Source: Verrucomicrobiota bacterium (GTDB taxonomy: Bacteria > Verrucomicrobiota > Verrucomicrobiia > Verrucomicrobiales > Verrucomicrobiaceae). Taken from it: a DNA stretch of 64,000 nucleotides. This document shows positions 61,551 through 64,000 of this stretch, one piece after another. The stretch is from contig JAFLEI010000027.1 of assembly GCA_017301975.1 (NCBI GenBank), positions 18,635-82,634 on the forward strand, in the 5' to 3' direction. A program made the position numbers and the translations under genes. The stretch's first letter is position 1. Each line of letters opens with the position of its first letter. The notes beneath the pieces are model-generated. The model saw only the letters and a program-made list of their open reading frames with translations. It did not search any database and was not told the origin of the DNA.

Positions 61551-61566
61551 GACTAGACGGTCAGTC
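61551..61566. promoter_or_regulatory. Candidate TetR operator
   Basis: GACTAGACGGTCAGTC has 4-bp outer complementary arms (GACT/AGTC) and similar inner half-sites (AGAC/GGTC), as in many TetR-family operators. On the minus strand TTGACT, a possible -35, overlaps it. It lies between the divergent TetR and response-regulator genes. Confidence 0.5.
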
Positions 61567-61633
61567 AACAATTATTCCGCCTCCACGATTGCTCCCCGGG
61601 CCTTCCCTTCCATAGTGTGCCATTCCTTCACTC

Positions 61634-63106
61634 ATGACCGACCAAGCCACAGTTCTGATCGTCGATGACGAAAAGCACACTCGCGACGGCCTGCGCCTTT
61701 CGCTGGAGGATGACTTCGACTGCTACGTGGCCTCCAACGCCGCCGAGGCGATGGAATACCTCCGCAATGACCACATCGACGTCATGCTCACCGACCTCCG
61801 CCTCGGCGAGGACGATGGCATGAAATTGCTGGATGCCGCCCTGGCCCTACCCAAACCGCCCGTCTGCATCATGATGACGGCCTACGGCAGCGTGGACACC
61901 GCCGTGGAGGCCATGCGCCGGGGCGCCTACCACTTCGTCACCAAGCCGCTGAACCTGGATGAGGTGGAAATCCTCATCAAGCGCGCCCTGCGCAGCCGTT
62001 CGCTGGAGCATGAAAACGTCGCGCTGAAACAGCAGGTGGAGCGCAAATTCTCCATCGAAGGCATCCTCGGTCAGGCCGAGGTGATGAAGCCGATCATCGA
62101 CACGATCCAGCAGGTGGCCCCTTCCCGCGCTACCGTGTTGATCGAAGGCGAGAGCGGCACCGGCAAGGAGCTCGTGGCCCGCGCCATTCACAATCTCAGC
62201 GGCCGCCCCAAGGCGAACATCGTCTCTGTACACTGCGCAGCGCTTTCTCCGCAGATCCTCGAAAGCGAACTCTTCGGCCACGAGAAAGGCGCGTTCACCG
62301 GTGCTCAGGAACGCCGCATCGGCCGCTTTGAGCAGGCGAATGGCGGCACCCTCTTCCTGGATGAAATCGGTGAGATCGACGCCAGCACTCAGGTAAAGCT
62401 CCTGCGCGCCCTTGGCGAGCAGACCATCGAACGCGTCGGCAGCAGCAAACCCATCTCCATCGACGTCCGCGTCATCGCCGCCACGAACCGAGATCTCGCC
62501 AAAATGGTGGAGGAAGGCAAATTCCGCGAGGATCTCTACTGGCGCCTGCGCGTCGTCACCATCCAGCTCCCGCCTCTGCGCGCCCGCAAGAGCGACATCT
62601 CCGTGCTGGCAGATCACTTCCTCAAAGAACTCGCCAAGGCCAATGGCAAGACCTACAAGCCGCTCGGCGAAGACGCCCTGCCGGCCATGATGAATTACGA
62701 CTGGCCCGGCAACATCCGCGAGCTGCGCGCCGCCATCGAGCACGGCGTGGTCATGAGCAACAGCAACCGCGTCATGCTCAAGCACCTGCCCTCCTACCTG
62801 CTCAATCCGCATGGTCTGGGCATCGGCCTGCGCGCGCCGTCGTTGATCGCCTCAAAGGATGCCGCCAATGCCACGGCGGGTGCCGCCGCCGATCCCACGC
62901 TCAAGCCGAAGAGCGATCTCGACATCACCGAGGCCGAGCACCAGCTCATCCTCACCGCCCTGCAGCGCAGCGGCAACAACCGCACCGTGGCCGCCGAAAT
63001 GCTCGGCATGAGCCGCCGCACCCTCCAGCGCAAGCTCAAGGACCTGAACATGGTGCGCACGCACCGCCGCCGCGTCACCTCGCCGGCTCAGACGTCCGAC
63101 TCGTAA
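61634..63106 (+). CDS. Sigma-54-dependent response regulator (NtrC family)
   Basis: A 490-residue regulator: receiver domain with phosphorylation site Asp54 (MLTDLRLGEDDG), AAA+ domain with Walker A GESGTGKE and the sigma-54 contact GAFTGA, and a Fis-type helix-turn-helix at the C-terminus (GNNRTVAAEMLGMSRRTLQR). It activates sigma-54 promoters after phosphorylation. No histidine kinase gene is adjacent in the window, so its partner is unknown. The 3' end overlaps queC on the other strand by 19 nt. Confidence 0.94.
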   Translation: MTDQATVLIVDDEKHTRDGLRLSLEDDFDCYVASNAAEAMEYLRNDHIDVMLTDLRLGEDDGMKLLDAALALPKPPVCIMMTAYGSVDTAVEAMRRGAYHFVTKPLNLDEVEILIKRALRSRSLEHENVALKQQVERKFSIEGILGQAEVMKPIIDTIQQVAPSRATVLIEGESGTGKELVARAIHNLSGRPKANIVSVHCAALSPQILESELFGHEKGAFTGAQERRIGRFEQANGGTLFLDEIGEIDASTQVKLLRALGEQTIERVGSSKPISIDVRVIAATNRDLAKMVEEGKFREDLYWRLRVVTIQLPPLRARKSDISVLADHFLKELAKANGKTYKPLGEDALPAMMNYDWPGNIRELRAAIEHGVVMSNSNRVMLKHLPSYLLNPHGLGIGLRAPSLIASKDAANATAGAAADPTLKPKSDLDITEAEHQLILTALQRSGNNRTVAAEMLGMSRRTLQRKLKDLNMVRTHRRRVTSPAQTSDS

Positions 63107-63750
63107 ACTGTCGGGTCGTGAAGGCCGGCGAGCACAAACGCCTCGATACGCTCCACACACGTGCCGCACTTTCCACAGTGCAAATCTCCGCCCTTGTAGC
63201 AGGACCACGTTTTGCCGTAGTCCACTCCAAGTTCCGCGCCGATTTTGGCGATGCCCGCTTTGTCGCGATGAATAAAGGGACGCATCAGCTCGATGTGGGC
63301 GTAGGTTCCCTCACGCATCGCCGCCGCCATGCCCTGCATGAAGTCTTCGCGACAGTCAGGATAGATCATGTGGTCCCCCGCGTGCGCGGCAATGACGAGG
63401 GCCTCGGCACCGCAGCTTTCCGCCAGACCGCAGGCGATGGACAGCATGATGCCGTTGCGAAACGGCACCACGGTCTTCTTCATGTTTTCGTCCGCATAGT
63501 GCCCCTCGGGAATCGTGCCGCCGGATTTCAGCAGGTCGGAGGCAAAATGCTGGTTCATGAACCCGAGGTCAATGATGTCGTGCTTTACACCCATCTGGGC
63601 ACAATGCCATGCAGCCAGCGGAATCTCGCGGTGGTTGTGCTTGGCGCCGTAGTCAAAACTCACCGCACCGACCACCTCATTCTCATGCCGCGCCCAGTAC
63701 AGGGCCGTCACCGAGTCCATCCCACCGGAGAGCAGCACGACCGTTTTCAT
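63088..63750 (-). CDS. queC: 7-cyano-7-deazaguanine synthase QueC
   Basis: Makes preQ0 from 7-carboxy-7-deazaguanine, ATP and ammonia, in queuosine synthesis. The 220-residue protein has the P-loop VLLSGGMDSVTAL, FDYGAKHNHRE, VPFRNGIMLSIA, and the zinc-binding Cys group CYKGGDLHCGKCGTC. It overlaps queF by ATGA (63747-63750), so the two are coupled. Confidence 0.95.
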   Translation of the reverse strand: MKTVVLLSGGMDSVTALYWARHENEVVGAVSFDYGAKHNHREIPLAAWHCAQMGVKHDIIDLGFMNQHFASDLLKSGGTIPEGHYADENMKKTVVPFRNGIMLSIACGLAESCGAEALVIAAHAGDHMIYPDCREDFMQGMAAAMREGTYAHIELMRPFIHRDKAGIAKIGAELGVDYGKTWSCYKGGDLHCGKCGTCVERIEAFVLAGLHDPTVYESDV

Positions 63751-64000
63751 TCCGGCAGCCTCAGGGTTTCTTCCAGATCTGGATACCGAGCCTCACAGGT
63801 GAGCTGAATGCCACCCCGTGCGCCAAATTTCCCCCGCACCACCACCTGCTTCGGCGCACACGCTTTCACGATGTCGTCCAGCACGCGGTTCACGATCGCC
63901 TCATTGAAGGACGCGTGATTGCGATACGAGGCCAGATAGAACTTCAGCGACTTCGTTTCCACGCAGGTCGCATCCGGGATGTAGAGAATTTCAAGGTGCG
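63747..64000 (-). CDS. queF: NADPH-dependent preQ0 reductase QueF, C-terminal part (cut by window end)
   Basis: Reduces preQ0 to preQ1. The visible 84 residues contain IPDATCVETKSLKFYLASYR with the family's substrate-binding E-S/T-K-S-L-K motif, and ARGGIQLTCEARYP. The catalytic Cys region is beyond the window. The gene reads upstream past 64000; it is of the short, unimodular YkvM type if the rest is about 70 residues. Confidence 0.92.
   Translation of the reverse strand, partial: HLEILYIPDATCVETKSLKFYLASYRNHASFNEAIVNRVLDDIVKACAPKQVVVRGKFGARGGIQLTCEARYPDLEETLRLPE

Overview
The window is about 60% G+C or more, gene-dense, and reads as chromosome from a member of the Verrucomicrobiota (Verrucomicrobiaceae, Prosthecobacter/Verrucomicrobium-like). 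That assignment is inference. It rests on an exported arylsulfatase, PQQ-type propeller protein, gld-like ABC/DUF4340 cluster, a SET-domain protein, menaquinone synthesis (menB), a compact nusA-infB-rbfA cluster, and several proteins with no family I can name. No rRNA, tRNA, CRISPR array or prophage was recognised.

Layout. 0.2-7.7 kb: rodA, an oligopeptide-type ABC ATPase, a Ser/Thr kinase, an export-like lipoprotein, a small DoxX-like membrane protein, ruvC, a SET-domain methyltransferase, a SurA/PpiD-like chaperone and a TPR protein. 7.7-9.6 kb: an IS110-family (IS1111-like) element inserted into a dispersed inverted-repeat element. 9.7-18 kb: SDR, FAD/Rieske oxidoreductase, exported beta-helix, exported methyltransferase, two unknown proteins, trpG and three small membrane proteins. 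18-23.4 kb: glyS, then a LysR regulator, a cation/proton antiporter and a TauE-type exporter; antiporter and exporter share a duplicated LysR-type operator. 23.4-27.4 kb: two PIN toxin-antitoxin modules either side of hrpB. 27.4-32.2 kb: a minus-strand envelope block (BON/OmpA protein, HHH membrane protein, frameshifted PQQ protein, L,D-transpeptidase). 32.3-39.6 kb: sugar kinase, menB, accB-accC, lepB, and a PLP decarboxylase coupled to an ACT protein. 39.6-45.7 kb: nusA-infB-rbfA-lepA. 46-54.7 kb: sulfatase, amtB, and an ABC-2/GldG/DUF4340 operon. 55-61.5 kb: a TetR-adaptor-RND-outer-membrane-factor efflux operon. 61.6-64 kb: an NtrC-type response regulator, queC and the 3' part of queF.

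The most informative structure is at 7.7-9.6 kb. Comparing repeat copies gives the pre-insertion sequence and so the exact ends of the IS (CT core at 7880-7881 and 9562-9563). The 415-nt non-coding 3' part of the IS holds four hairpins. Next to two of them are short stretches matching the left target half, the right target half and the IS end, as expected for a bridge/seek guide RNA. Other structure not explained by genes: 45-bp duplicated promoter/operator boxes in front of the antiporter and exporter genes, and arrays of 10-bp units directly upstream of the SDR and menB start codons.
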